A program made the translations under genes and the position numbers. A stretch of DNA of 64,000 nucleotides from NCBI RefSeq assembly GCF_029846175.1, contig NZ_JARWAC010000023.1:62001-126000 (forward strand), read 5' to 3'. The notes below the pieces were generated by a model. The model did no database searches and was not told the DNA's origin. It worked only from the letters and a program-made list of their open reading frames with translations. Of this stretch, positions 34,084-42,751 are shown piece by piece. The number at the start of each line of letters is the position of its first letter. The stretch's first letter is position 1. Origin of the DNA: Sphaerisporangium sp. TRM90804 (GTDB taxonomy: Bacteria; Actinomycetota; Actinomycetes; Streptosporangiales; Streptosporangiaceae).

Positions 34084-35865
34084 CTACTTCTTCTTGATCA
34101 TGCCGAGTTGCATCCACACGCCCGCGGGGAGCCGCAGCACCTCGCTGTCGGCCGCCGGCCAGCCGGTGTAGCGGGACGTGTTGACGAACTGGGTGTTGAC
34201 GTAGTCGTAGAGCTGGATCACCGGGAGCTGCTCGTTGGTCAGCTTGGCCAGGGTGCCGACGATGCGCTTCTGCTCCTCGGGCGTCGCCAGGTTCAGCCTG
34301 TTGGTCAGCTCGCCGGGGTTGACCCCGGCGACGGTCTCCGGGCCGCCCATCCAGTTGCCCTGCTGCCCCGGCGGCACGTGGGTGAGCCGTCCCGCCAGGA
34401 GCTGCCACCCGTTGGCCGAGCCGTACAGGCGCTGGAAGATGTTGTACGGCGAGGGCCCGAGGCCCATCAGCCAGAACCCCATGTCGTACCGGCCCGCCGC
34501 CAGCTCGTCCAGGTACAGGATGTAGTCGGCGGAGGTCACCACGGACGCGCTGATCCCGTGGTCGTTGAGCTGGCTGGTGATCGACTTGGCGGCGGCGACC
34601 CAGTCGGAGAACGACGCGGGCACGTGGATGCTCACCTTCCACGGCGAGCCGTCGGGCATCCGCCACGTGCCGGCCCTCTTGACCATGCCCGCGGCCTTCA
34701 GCTCCCGGTCGGCCTTGGCCGCGTCGACCTTGTACGGCTCCAGCGCGGCGAGCCCGCCGCCGCCCAGCCAGGCCGCCGCCGCGCTGGCGTGGATGCCGCT
34801 GGTGGTCACCGCCGGGGTGCCCGCCTCGGGGGAGGCCACCCTCGTGACCTGGGCCCGGTCGATCAGGTAGGCGAGTGCCCGCCGCACGTGCACGTTGTCG
34901 TACGGCTTGCGGGCCTGGTTGAAGGCCAGGGACGCCGCCACGGGGGAGTAGCCCTTGCGGATCTCGTTGCCCGGCGTCTGCTTGATGCGGCTCATCACCG
35001 CGGCCGGGACGGCCGTGAACGGCGCGCTGTCGAGTTTGCCGGAGACCAGGTAGTTCCAGATCTGCTCGTTGCCGGTGTAGTTGAGGACCTTCACCCGATC
35101 CGGCTGGATCCTGGCGGCGTCGTAGAAGTAGGGATTCTTCTTCAGCAGCGCCGCGCCGGGGTTGATCCGCTCCAGCACGAACGGCCCGGCCGAGACGTCC
35201 TCGCGGGGCGCGAAGGCGATGACCCGCTGCGCCAGCCCGGTGATCTGGCCCTTGGCCTTCTCGGCGGCCGGGCCCGAGCCCCTGGCGGCGCGCAGCGTCT
35301 CCCAGAACCCGGGCGGCAGCAGCGACCCGTAGACGTGCGCGGGAACCACCACGGTCGACAGGACGTTGCGCAGGAACGCGTTGCTGCGGTTCGCACCCTG
35401 CGTGATCTTGATCGTCTTCCCGTCGAGCACCTGGATGTCGGCCGCCGCGCCCGCCGCCCCCGCGTTCACCGTGTAGGCGCTGCCGCCCTGGGTGTAGGCG
35501 AGCCCGATGGACGTGCGCACGTCCTCGCTGGTGACCGGCTTCCCGTCGGACCACCGCGCCTTGGGCTGCAGGTGGATCACCACCTCGCCCTGGTCGGGCG
35601 TGGCCGTCCAGCTCGCCGCGATGCCCGGGTAGAAGGCGTTGGCGTCCGTGAGCCCGTTCTTCGGCCAGGCCAGCGCCATCGCGTCATAGCCCATGAAGGT
35701 GCTGCCCGCCGGGTTGAACGGGTTGATGGGCGCCGTCGCGTCGATCTGCTTGGCGCCGTCGATCGTGGTGTAGATCCCCCCGGCATCCGCGGAGTCCACG
35801 TCCGAGGCGCCACAGGCGCTGGTGGCCAGCGCCACCGCGGCCACGATCGCTGCGAGTCGCTTCAT
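34084..35865 (-). CDS. Oligopeptide-binding lipoprotein, SBP family 5
   Basis: A 593-residue extracellular binding protein. The signal peptide MKRLAAIVAAVALATSAC ends in a lipobox with Cys18. Family 5 signatures are HLQPKARWSDGKPVTSEDVR and the mid-region KPYDNVHVRRALAYLIDR. It captures the substrate for the following permease and ATPase genes and is the first gene of the operon. An in-frame ATG at 35889 exists but only the ATG at 35865 starts directly before the signal peptide. The ligand may be peptides or muropeptides given the linked murQ, but this is inference. Confidence 0.9.
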   Translation of the reverse strand: MKRLAAIVAAVALATSACGASDVDSADAGGIYTTIDGAKQIDATAPINPFNPAGSTFMGYDAMALAWPKNGLTDANAFYPGIAASWTATPDQGEVVIHLQPKARWSDGKPVTSEDVRTSIGLAYTQGGSAYTVNAGAAGAAADIQVLDGKTIKITQGANRSNAFLRNVLSTVVVPAHVYGSLLPPGFWETLRAARGSGPAAEKAKGQITGLAQRVIAFAPREDVSAGPFVLERINPGAALLKKNPYFYDAARIQPDRVKVLNYTGNEQIWNYLVSGKLDSAPFTAVPAAVMSRIKQTPGNEIRKGYSPVAASLAFNQARKPYDNVHVRRALAYLIDRAQVTRVASPEAGTPAVTTSGIHASAAAAWLGGGGLAALEPYKVDAAKADRELKAAGMVKRAGTWRMPDGSPWKVSIHVPASFSDWVAAAKSITSQLNDHGISASVVTSADYILYLDELAAGRYDMGFWLMGLGPSPYNIFQRLYGSANGWQLLAGRLTHVPPGQQGNWMGGPETVAGVNPGELTNRLNLATPEEQKRIVGTLAKLTNEQLPVIQLYDYVNTQFVNTSRYTGWPAADSEVLRLPAGVWMQLGMIKKK

Positions 35866-35992
35866 GCAGGGATGCTCCAGGTCTCCCATCGCTCACTCAG
35901 ATGGGTACAAGACGGGCTTGGTCACATTTTTCCTCCCGTCACACTACCATGAAGCTTTTTTTGCTAACACCCTCTCACCTGCGAAGACACCT

Positions 35993-36628
35993 CTATCCGG
36001 CCCCACCCGGCCCCAGCCGCCACCGTGCCCAGACACTCTTCCCCCGCATCCCCACCATCCCCGCGCCCCCCGCCGCTCCGGCAAGCCGGGCGAAGGCCGC
36101 GCCTCCCGGGAGCCAGGCGGCCGCGGCCGGAGTCCAGGCACCCGCCGCCACCCCCGAGAGCCAGGCCGGCCCCGACTCGTCCGCGAACCCGGCGACCCCC
36201 GACTCGTCCGCCAGCGCCTCGACGATCGCCAGCCCGCGCCCGTGCACCGCCTCGACGTCGAGCCTGAGCCGCCGGGGCCGCTCCGCACCGTGATCGCTGA
36301 CCTGGACCACCAGCTCCCCCTCGCCCGCCCACACCAGAAGCCCGACCGGAGGCTCCCCGTAGGCGACCGCGTTGGCCAGCAGCTCCCCGACCACCAGCAC
36401 CACGTCATCGGCCAGCCCCCGCAGCCCCCACGACCCGAGCACCTCGCCCACCAGGGCCCGCGCCCTCCCCACCGCCGCCAGGTCGTACGGCACCTCCCAG
36501 CAGACGGACCGCGCCCCCGCCTGACGCATCGGTGAGAGATCCGTACCCGGCCACCGCGAATCCCGATCGCCCGTCCGACGCTTCCCCGCTCCACTCCCGA
36601 CCATTTCGTCCCCTCTTGAGCCGGACAT
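35993..36628 (-). CDS. ATP-binding (HATPase, RsbW-like) regulatory protein
   Basis: A protein of up to 211 residues with a GHKL-type ATPase domain: ARALVGEVLGSWGLRG, LVVGELLANAVAYGEPP (N-box) and HGRGLAIVEALADESG (G1-type box). Such proteins act as anti-sigma-factor kinases or as partners of XRE/DUF397 proteins in actinomycete development. A ~55-residue Ala/Gly-rich insertion separates the G box from the final GKSVWARW strand. Start is uncertain: ATGs at 36628, 36604 and 36529 are in frame. It is divergent from the XRE gene. Confidence 0.8.
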   Translation of the reverse strand: MSGSRGDEMVGSGAGKRRTGDRDSRWPGTDLSPMRQAGARSVCWEVPYDLAAVGRARALVGEVLGSWGLRGLADDVVLVVGELLANAVAYGEPPVGLLVWAGEGELVVQVSDHGAERPRRLRLDVEAVHGRGLAIVEALADESGVAGFADESGPAWLSGVAAGAWTPAAAAWLPGGAAFARLAGAAGGAGMVGMRGKSVWARWRLGPGGAG

Positions 36629-36840
36629 AACTGGTTAATTCGACACTGCCGCCATAGGGATGCTCCTAATGCCATCGAGACAGGCCCTCCGGCGGATTGC
36701 CTACTCCTGAAACCGCTTCACACAGTGCCTTCGACCAGCTACGTTGTGCACCGAAAGACCCCCCACATTGCAGGACAGTCCGTAGCGACGCCGTGCTGGT
36801 GTGTTGGTGGAGTAGCGATTCACCGTCGGACGGAGAAGAA

Positions 36841-37662
36841 ATGTCCGTACCTGCCGCGCTCGACCCGGCCATCAAGCCGCTTGTTCAGCTCGGCGCGGAA
36901 CTGCGAAAGCGCAGGAGAATGGTCGGCCTGTCACAGGAACGCCTGGCCGTGCTCATACAATTCAGTCCGAGCCTGGTCGGCTTCATCGAGAGGGGCCAGC
37001 GCACGGCCAGCCACAACTTCATGCAGCGCTACGACGACGCCGTCGGCGCGGACGGCGAACTCGTCCGCCTCTGGGCCTCACTCACCCGTGGCGCCAGCCC
37101 CATATGGTTCCGCAGCTGGCTGGATGTCGAGCAGGAGGCACACGCCTTGCACTCGTGGGAACCGCTCTACGTGCCGGGCCTACTGCAAACCGTGGACTAC
37201 GCGAGGGTGGTCATCCGTGGAGAACCCGGCATATCAGAGGCGCAGGTGGAGAAGGCTGTAGCCGCCCGTATGGAAAGACAGGAGATATTCGGTCGAGCGA
37301 ACCCGCCGATGCTGCGTGTAGTGCTGGACGAAGGTGTTCTTCATCGTCCGATCGGCGGCAAGGAAATCCTGCACGCCCAGCTCGAACGTCTGCTGGAGGC
37401 GGCCGAATATCCGAGAATCGGTATTCAGATCATCCCGCTAGAGCTGGGAGTCACGACGGGACTTCTCGGCGGATTCGCCATCGCCCAGATCCCCGGAAGT
37501 CCGGATAATGTGTACATCGAATCCGCGACCCACGGGCACGTCACGAGTCGTCCGGAACACGTCCAGGCGATCCAGAGCAGATACGACGCCCTGCGAGCGG
37601 CAGCGCAACCCGAGCACGTGTCCCTTGAGTTGATCAGAGAGGCGGAGAAGCAGTGGACCTGA
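36841..37662 (+). CDS. XRE-type helix-turn-helix protein with DUF5753 (WhiJ/AbaA-like)
   Basis: A 273-residue regulator. Residues ~15-75 hold the Cro/CI helix-turn-helix (LSQERLAVLIQFSPSLVGFI), followed by the DUF5753 ligand-binding-like domain with the hallmark WEPLYVPGLLQTVDYARVVI and MERQEIFGR. The ATG at 36841 follows GGACGGAGAAGAA; upstream in-frame codons are non-coding in character. Its stop overlaps the DUF397 gene by ten bases. This pair, with the divergent HATPase, forms the trio repeated many times in Streptomyces genomes and linked there to differentiation and antibiotic control. Confidence 0.92.
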   Translation: MSVPAALDPAIKPLVQLGAELRKRRRMVGLSQERLAVLIQFSPSLVGFIERGQRTASHNFMQRYDDAVGADGELVRLWASLTRGASPIWFRSWLDVEQEAHALHSWEPLYVPGLLQTVDYARVVIRGEPGISEAQVEKAVAARMERQEIFGRANPPMLRVVLDEGVLHRPIGGKEILHAQLERLLEAAEYPRIGIQIIPLELGVTTGLLGGFAIAQIPGSPDNVYIESATHGHVTSRPEHVQAIQSRYDALRAAAQPEHVSLELIREAEKQWT

Positions 37663-37865
37663 ACGAGGAGTTGAAGACGGCCGCGTGGCGTAAGGCGACG
37701 AAAAGCGGCTCCAACCAAGGCAACTGCCTGGAGGTCGCCCCCTTGTCCGGAGGGCGCGTCGGCCTCCGCGACACCGAGGCCCCCGACAGGGCGCCCTTCG
37801 TGGTGAGCGCTTCGGTCTGGGACGCCTTCGTCGACGGCGCCAAGAAGGGCGAGTTCGACTTCTGA
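37653..37865 (+). CDS. DUF397 protein
   Basis: A 70-residue protein with the DUF397 pattern AAWRKATKSGSNQGNCLEVA (Cys included) and a C-terminal WDAFVDGAKKGEFDF. DUF397 proteins are partners of the XRE/DUF5753 regulators and are thought to counter or modulate them. The GTG overlaps the end of the XRE gene by ten bases, so the two are translated together. A hairpin terminator follows at 37942-37965. Confidence 0.92.
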   Translation: MDLNEELKTAAWRKATKSGSNQGNCLEVAPLSGGRVGLRDTEAPDRAPFVVSASVWDAFVDGAKKGEFDF

Positions 37866-37941
37866 GCCCGTAGCCATGGGCTTGGCGGAGGCATCCCGCG
37901 ATGGCGGGTTCCGTCAGGTCCGACGGTCGGGCAAAAGCAAA

Positions 37942-37965
37942 GGCGAGGAGATAGCACTCCTCGCC
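37942..37965 (+). terminator. Rho-independent-type terminator after the DUF397 gene
   Basis: GGCGAGGAG (37942-37950) and CTCCTCGCC (37957-37965) form a perfect nine-base stem with a six-base loop, flanked by AAA before and ACTTT after. Confidence 0.7.
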
Positions 37966-37988
37966 ACTTTCAACGTATAGCGCACGGG

Positions 37989-38007
37989 GGGGCTTGCGGC
38001 AAGACCC
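37989..38007 (+). promoter_or_regulatory. Rifamycin-associated element (RAE)
   Basis: GGGGCTTGCGGCAAGACCC matches the published 19-base RAE GGGGCTTGCGGCAAGGCCC at all but one position. RAEs precede rifamycin-resistance genes in actinomycetes and mediate rifamycin-induced expression. A -35-like TTGCGG (37994-37999) lies within it and a CAGAAT box (38019-38024) follows after 19 bases, so the element overlaps the promoter of the downstream phosphotransferase. Confidence 0.85.
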
Positions 38008-38067
38008 GGGTCGTGCCGCAGAATCGGCGGCCGGACACAGCACCGACGAGGTAATGGGGGGCGCGAC

Positions 38068-40680
38068 GTGGGTGTGCCGGCGATGGAACAGTACGTACTG
38101 GATCTTCAGGAGGTTGACGAGACGCGGGTCGCGGGCGTGGGCGGCAAGGCCGCGCACCTGGGCGCGCTGTCACGGATCGAAGGCGTCCGCGTGCCGGCCG
38201 GGTTCTGCGTGACGACGGCCGCGTTCCGGCGGATCTTGGCGGAGGCGCCGTCGATCGATGATCGGCTCGATCGGCTGTCGCGCCTGAACCCGGACGACCG
38301 GGAGGCGATCCGCACGCTCAGCGCGGAGGTCCGCGGGGCCATCGAAGGGACGGCCATCCCGAGCGAGCCGGCGGCGGCGATCACCCGAGAGCTCGCCCGG
38401 CTCGGTGGTGAGCAAGCCGCCTACGCCGTGCGGTCCAGCGCGACCGCCGAGGACATGCCGACGGCCTCCTTCGCGGGCCAGCAGGACACGTACCTGAACG
38501 TTTTGGGGCCGGCGGCGATCCTCCAGCACGTGAGCCGGTGCTGGGCGTCGCTGTTCACCGAGCGGGCCGTGACCTACCGCCTGCGCAACGGCTTCGACCA
38601 CCGGCAGGTCCACATGGCCGTGGTCGTCCAGCGGATGGTCCTCCCGGACGCGGCCGGCATCCTGTTCACGGCCGACCCCGTCACGGGCGACCGGAAGTCC
38701 GCCACCGTGGAAGCCGGCTTCGGCCTCGGTGAGGCCCTGGTCTCCGGCCTGGTGAACCCGGACGTCTTCAAGGTGCGTGACGGCGAGGTCGTCGCCGAGA
38801 CGGTCGCCGCCAAACAGCGTGCCCTTCACGCCCTCCCGGGCGGCGGGACGCGGGAGGTGGAGATCGACCCGGAGCGACAGGAGCGGCCGGCCCTGACACA
38901 CGAGCAGGTCGTGCGGCTCGTACGGCTCGGGCGGCGGATCGAGGCGCACTTCGGCCGCCCGCAGGACATCGAATGGTGCCTGGCCGGCGATGACTTCCAG
39001 ATCGTGCAGAGCCGGCCGATCACCACGCTGTTCCCCCTCCCCGAGGCGGGCGACGGGGAGAACCACGTCTACCTCTCCGTCGGTCACCAGCAGATGATGA
39101 CCGACCCCATGAGACCACTGGGGCTGTCGATGTGGCGGCTCACCGCCATGGCGCCGATGCACGAGGCCGGCGGGAGACTGTTCGTCGACGTCACCCGGCA
39201 CCTGGCCTCGCCCGCGAGCCGCGCCGCCTTCCTGGAGATGATGGGAAAGTCCGACCCGCTGAGCAGGGACGCGCTGGAGACCGTGCTCGACCGCGAAGGC
39301 TTCGTCCCGACGCTTCCGGACGCCGGCCCCGCCGGGCCTCCGGTCGGCGGCGCGCCCGCCCCGATCGAGAACGATCCGGCCATCGTCGCCGGGCTGATCG
39401 AGCGCAGCCGGGCGTCCATCGACGCCCTGCGGCGCGACATCGCGACCAAGACCGGACCGGCGCTGTTCGACTTCCTGCTGGAGGCCTTCCAGGAGCACAA
39501 GCGGGTCCTCGGCGATCCGTCGAGCATGCGGGCGATCATGGCGGGGATGGATGCCACCTGGTGGCTCAACGACCGGCTGGGGGAGTGGCTGGGCGAGAAG
39601 AACGCCGCCGACACCCTCACGCTGTCCGCCCCCGGCAACGTCACGTCGGAGATGGGACTGGCGCTGCTCGACGTCGCGGACGTGATCCGCCCGCACCCGG
39701 AGGTGGTGGCGTTCCTGCGGGGCGTCGAGGACGACGGCTTCCTGGACGAGCTGCCGAAGTTCACCGGCGGGCCCGAGGCGCGCGACGCCATCGAGTCCTA
39801 CCTCGACCGGTACGGCATGCGCTGCGTCGGCGAGATCGACATCACCAGGCCGCGTTGGCGCGAACGCCCCGCCACGCTCGTGCCGGTCATCCTCGACAAC
39901 GTCAGGAACTTCGAGCCGGGCGCCGCCGAGCGGCGCTTCGAGCAGGGACGGCGAGAGGCGCTGAACAAGGAGCGGGAGGTGCTGGAGCGGCTGCGGGCGC
40001 TGCCGGACGGGGAGCGGAAGGCCGGGGAGACGAAGCGGATGATCGACCAGGTCCGCACCTTCATCGGCTACCGGGAGTACCCGAAGTACGGCATCATCAG
40101 CCGCTACTTCGTCTACAAGCAGGCCCTGATGGAGGAGGCCGAGCGCCTCGTGCGGGCCGGCGTGCTCCTCGACAGGGACGACGTCTTCTACCTCACGTTC
40201 CAGGAGTTCCACGACGTCGTCCGCTCGAACCAGGTGGATGACAAGCTGATCAAGCACCGCAAGGACGCGTTCCGGTCGTACCAGGCGCTCACGGCGCCCC
40301 GGGTGCTGACCTCGGACGGCGAGGTCCTCACCGGGTCGTACCGGCGCGACGACGTGCCGCCCGGCGCGCTGATCGGCCTGCCGGTCTCCGCCGGGACCGT
40401 CGAAGGGCGCGCCCGCGTCATCCTGGACATGGCCAGGGCCGATCTCGAACCGGGCGACATCCTCGTCACGGCCCACACGGACCCGAGCTGGACGCCGCTG
40501 TTCGTCGCCGTCGCGGGCCTGGTCACGGAGGTCGGCGGACTGATGACCCACGGCGCGGTGATCGCACGGGAGTACGGCCTGCCGGCCGTCGTCAGCGTGG
40601 CCGACGCCACCCGGCTGATCCCCGACGGGCGGCGGATCCGCGTGCACGGAAGCGACGGGTACGTCGAGATCCTGCCCTGA
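38068..40680 (+). CDS. rph: Rifampin phosphotransferase (RPH)
   Basis: An 870-residue dikinase that inactivates rifamycins by phosphorylating the C21 hydroxyl using ATP, with release of AMP and phosphate. The N-terminal ~315 residues are the ATP-grasp PEP-synthase-type domain (YAVRSSATAEDMPTASFAGQ, ILFTADPVTGDR, VQSRPITTLF). The central domain (about 330-755) binds rifamycin (HQQMMTDPMRPLG). The C-terminal swivelling domain has catalytic His828 in GGLMTHGAVIAREYG. GTG at 38068 follows GGGGGG; ATG at 38083 is an alternative that matches family N-termini. Length agrees with RPH-Lm (about 868). The RAE upstream strongly supports rifamycin inactivation over PEP synthesis. Confidence 0.93.
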   Translation: MGVPAMEQYVLDLQEVDETRVAGVGGKAAHLGALSRIEGVRVPAGFCVTTAAFRRILAEAPSIDDRLDRLSRLNPDDREAIRTLSAEVRGAIEGTAIPSEPAAAITRELARLGGEQAAYAVRSSATAEDMPTASFAGQQDTYLNVLGPAAILQHVSRCWASLFTERAVTYRLRNGFDHRQVHMAVVVQRMVLPDAAGILFTADPVTGDRKSATVEAGFGLGEALVSGLVNPDVFKVRDGEVVAETVAAKQRALHALPGGGTREVEIDPERQERPALTHEQVVRLVRLGRRIEAHFGRPQDIEWCLAGDDFQIVQSRPITTLFPLPEAGDGENHVYLSVGHQQMMTDPMRPLGLSMWRLTAMAPMHEAGGRLFVDVTRHLASPASRAAFLEMMGKSDPLSRDALETVLDREGFVPTLPDAGPAGPPVGGAPAPIENDPAIVAGLIERSRASIDALRRDIATKTGPALFDFLLEAFQEHKRVLGDPSSMRAIMAGMDATWWLNDRLGEWLGEKNAADTLTLSAPGNVTSEMGLALLDVADVIRPHPEVVAFLRGVEDDGFLDELPKFTGGPEARDAIESYLDRYGMRCVGEIDITRPRWRERPATLVPVILDNVRNFEPGAAERRFEQGRREALNKEREVLERLRALPDGERKAGETKRMIDQVRTFIGYREYPKYGIISRYFVYKQALMEEAERLVRAGVLLDRDDVFYLTFQEFHDVVRSNQVDDKLIKHRKDAFRSYQALTAPRVLTSDGEVLTGSYRRDDVPPGALIGLPVSAGTVEGRARVILDMARADLEPGDILVTAHTDPSWTPLFVAVAGLVTEVGGLMTHGAVIAREYGLPAVVSVADATRLIPDGRRIRVHGSDGYVEILP

Positions 40681-40686
40681 CCGGCG

Positions 40687-41625
40687 CTACTCCGGCGTGC
40701 GGGCGCGCAGGGCCTGGATGAACCAGTCGAGCACCGGGGTGAGGGTCTCCGGCGGAGCCCAGCCGTTGATCACCGCAAGGAGGCGGGAGTACTGCTCTCT
40801 GCGGGGATCGTTCGCGGCCTCCAGCCGGGTCAGCAGGCGGTGCCGGAGGGCGTCGTCGTCCGGGTGGCCCAGGGCGTGCGCGTATCGGCTCGTCACGGAG
40901 GCGACGACGAGGCCGGCCTCAGGGGAGGACGGGGCGATGCCCGCCTCCACTGCCGGGCCGGCCTGCTCGCGGACCATCGCGGTGGAGTCCCGCTGCACGG
41001 TCGTGGTGCCGCTCTGGGAGCGGTCGGCCGCGTGATGTTCGGCCATGCGGCGCATGCCGGTGCGGAATCCGGGGTCCTGGGACAGTTCGGCCAGCTCCAC
41101 CCAGGCCCGCACCTGTTCGGCCTCGGGGTCGCCGGGCAGCTCGGGGGTCATCGTGCGCCTCGCGCCCGCGAAGCGGTGGTCGACGTCCAGGCCGTCGAAG
41201 GCGGCGTCGAGGAACTCGCCGATCAGACGTCGGCGCTCGTCCTCGGAGAGCTTGGCGAGCTTGTGCATGAGATCGATCTCCTTCGGGGTGGACCCGCGCT
41301 CGGCGACCGCCGTCAGCACCGCGCGCCGCAGGCGCAGGGTCCTGATCTGCACCGCCAGCGCCTCGGCGTGGGCGGCGGCGACGTCGGCGAGCGAGATCTC
41401 CCGCTCCACGACCTTGCGGATCGTGGAAAGGTCGAGTCCCAGGTCGCGCAGCGTCCGCACCAGTTCGAGGCGGGCGAGGGCGTCGGCGTCGTAGAGGCGG
41501 TAGCCGGCCGGGCTGCGGCCGGACGGGGGCACGATCCCGCGATCGGAGTAGAACCGGATGGCCTTCACCGTCAGCCCCGTCCGCTCGGCCAGCTCCCCGA
41601 TCGAGTAGAGCCCGTCCCCGTCCAT
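40687..41625 (-). CDS. MerR family regulator with long effector domain
   Basis: A 312-residue protein. The N-terminal MerR winged helix is clear (YSIGELAERTGLTVKAIRFY then GRSPAGYRLYDADALARLEL), followed by the dimerisation helix. The C-terminal ~200 residues are an unrecognised helical domain. It begins 33 bases after the stop of the EamA transporter gene on the same strand and probably shares its transcript, so it may sense a transported compound. It converges on rph with a six-base gap. Confidence 0.85.
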   Translation of the reverse strand: MDGDGLYSIGELAERTGLTVKAIRFYSDRGIVPPSGRSPAGYRLYDADALARLELVRTLRDLGLDLSTIRKVVEREISLADVAAAHAEALAVQIRTLRLRRAVLTAVAERGSTPKEIDLMHKLAKLSEDERRRLIGEFLDAAFDGLDVDHRFAGARRTMTPELPGDPEAEQVRAWVELAELSQDPGFRTGMRRMAEHHAADRSQSGTTTVQRDSTAMVREQAGPAVEAGIAPSSPEAGLVVASVTSRYAHALGHPDDDALRHRLLTRLEAANDPRREQYSRLLAVINGWAPPETLTPVLDWFIQALRARTPE

Positions 41626-41658
41626 GCCCCCACCCTCCCGCCTCCCCTCAGGGGAGAC

Positions 41659-42633
41659 TCAAGCCCCGCGCCGCCCGGCCGAGAGCACGAGCACCGCCGC
41701 CAGCAGCACCACCGCGCCGAGCAGGCCCGGCACCGTGAGCCGCTCGCCGAGGAACCCCACCGCGATCGCCGCCGCCGCGAGCGGTTCCACGAGCGCGACG
41801 ACCGAGGCCGTGGTCGCCGTGACGGCCCGTAGCCCCGTGAAGAACAGCCCGTACGCCAGCGCGCTCGGCACCAGCCCCAGGTACGCCAGCATCGCGACGA
41901 CCGTAGCCGGATCGCCACGCCCGGGGAGAAGCCCGGACACCAGCGCGAACGGCAGCAGGCACAACGTCCCCACGACGAAACCGACCAAGGCGCTGCCGAG
42001 AGGATCATCCTGGCCACCCTGGGCGCGGTCGCCCCGGGTGAGCGGCGTGGCCGGTGCGCGTCCCATGACACTCCTGGTCAGCAGGGTGGTCGCCGCGTAG
42101 GCCACGGCCGACAGCACGGCCAGGGCGACGCCCGCGCCCGGCCGTCCAGCGGCCGGGCCGGTGGCGGCCCCGCCGCCGAGCACCATCAGCACCAGCCCCG
42201 CCAGTGCCGAGGCGACGACCAGGACGCCTCGGCCGCCGAGGCGCTCGCCCAGCCAGAGCCGGGAGCCCAGCGCCACGAGGACCGGCCCGGAGCCGAGCGT
42301 CACCACCGTCGCGATCGCGACCCCGGCCGACCCCACGGCCGCGAAGTACGCGGTCTGGTAGAGGGCCATCCCGGCCCCCGTCGCGACGAGCCGCATGGGC
42401 GCTCGCCGCACCTGCTCGACGAGCGACGACGCGCCCCGCCCGCGCAGCAGCGGCCAGGCCACGCCGAGCGCCAGCGCGCCTCCGGCAAAGCGCCAGAAGG
42501 ACACCGCCGACGAGTCGAGCCCACTGGCGGAGTACAACACGGCGGCGACCGCGCCGCCCGTCCCCCACGCGGTCGCCGCCACGGCGATGAGGAACACGGC
42601 CCTGCCGGACGGCAGGGGACCAACACGAAGCAT
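41659..42633 (-). CDS. EamA family (drug/metabolite) transporter
   Basis: A 324-residue membrane protein with ten predicted segments in two EamA repeats (AVFLIAVAATAWGTGGAVAA at the start; GLVPSALAYGLFFTGLRAVT and VVALVEPLAAAAIAVGFLGE in the second half). Family members export amino acids, metabolites or drugs; the substrate is unknown. The ATG at 42633 follows GGAGACGAAG and lies in the loop of a perfect six-base hairpin; an upstream ATG at 42693 is inside a structured leader. A MerR gene follows in the same direction. Confidence 0.88.
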   Translation of the reverse strand: MLRVGPLPSGRAVFLIAVAATAWGTGGAVAAVLYSASGLDSSAVSFWRFAGGALALGVAWPLLRGRGASSLVEQVRRAPMRLVATGAGMALYQTAYFAAVGSAGVAIATVVTLGSGPVLVALGSRLWLGERLGGRGVLVVASALAGLVLMVLGGGAATGPAAGRPGAGVALAVLSAVAYAATTLLTRSVMGRAPATPLTRGDRAQGGQDDPLGSALVGFVVGTLCLLPFALVSGLLPGRGDPATVVAMLAYLGLVPSALAYGLFFTGLRAVTATTASVVALVEPLAAAAIAVGFLGERLTVPGLLGAVVLLAAVLVLSAGRRGA

Positions 42634-42639
42634 CTTCGT
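42625..42639 (-). promoter_or_regulatory. Start-codon hairpin of the EamA gene
   Basis: ACGAAG-ATG-CTTCGT on the minus strand: exact six-base arms flank the start codon, and the left arm is part of the purine-rich ribosome-binding stretch. If folded, it would hide the initiation site, suggesting translational control. Confidence 0.45.
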
Positions 42640-42650
42640 CTCCAACGACT

Positions 42651-42751
42651 CGCTGTCCCGATGAGAACTCGCACTCGCGGACAGCGAAGCCACGCCCCCG
42701 GGCGGTGCCCGGGGGCGTGGAGGTGGAGCGCGCCGCCCGCTTAGCGGGCGG
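42651..42751 (-). promoter_or_regulatory. Structured leader with three hairpins upstream of the EamA gene
   Basis: In transcript order (minus strand): CCGCCCGC-TAA-GCGGGCGG (42751-42733), whose loop is the stop codon of an 11-codon ORF; CCACGCCCCCGGGC-ACC-GCCCGGGGGCGTGG (42720-42690), a perfect 14-base stem; and CGCTGTCC ... GGACAGCG (42686-42651), an eight-base stem. The order leader peptide, stop-codon hairpin and strong hairpin is that of a ribosome-mediated attenuator. Confidence 0.55.
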
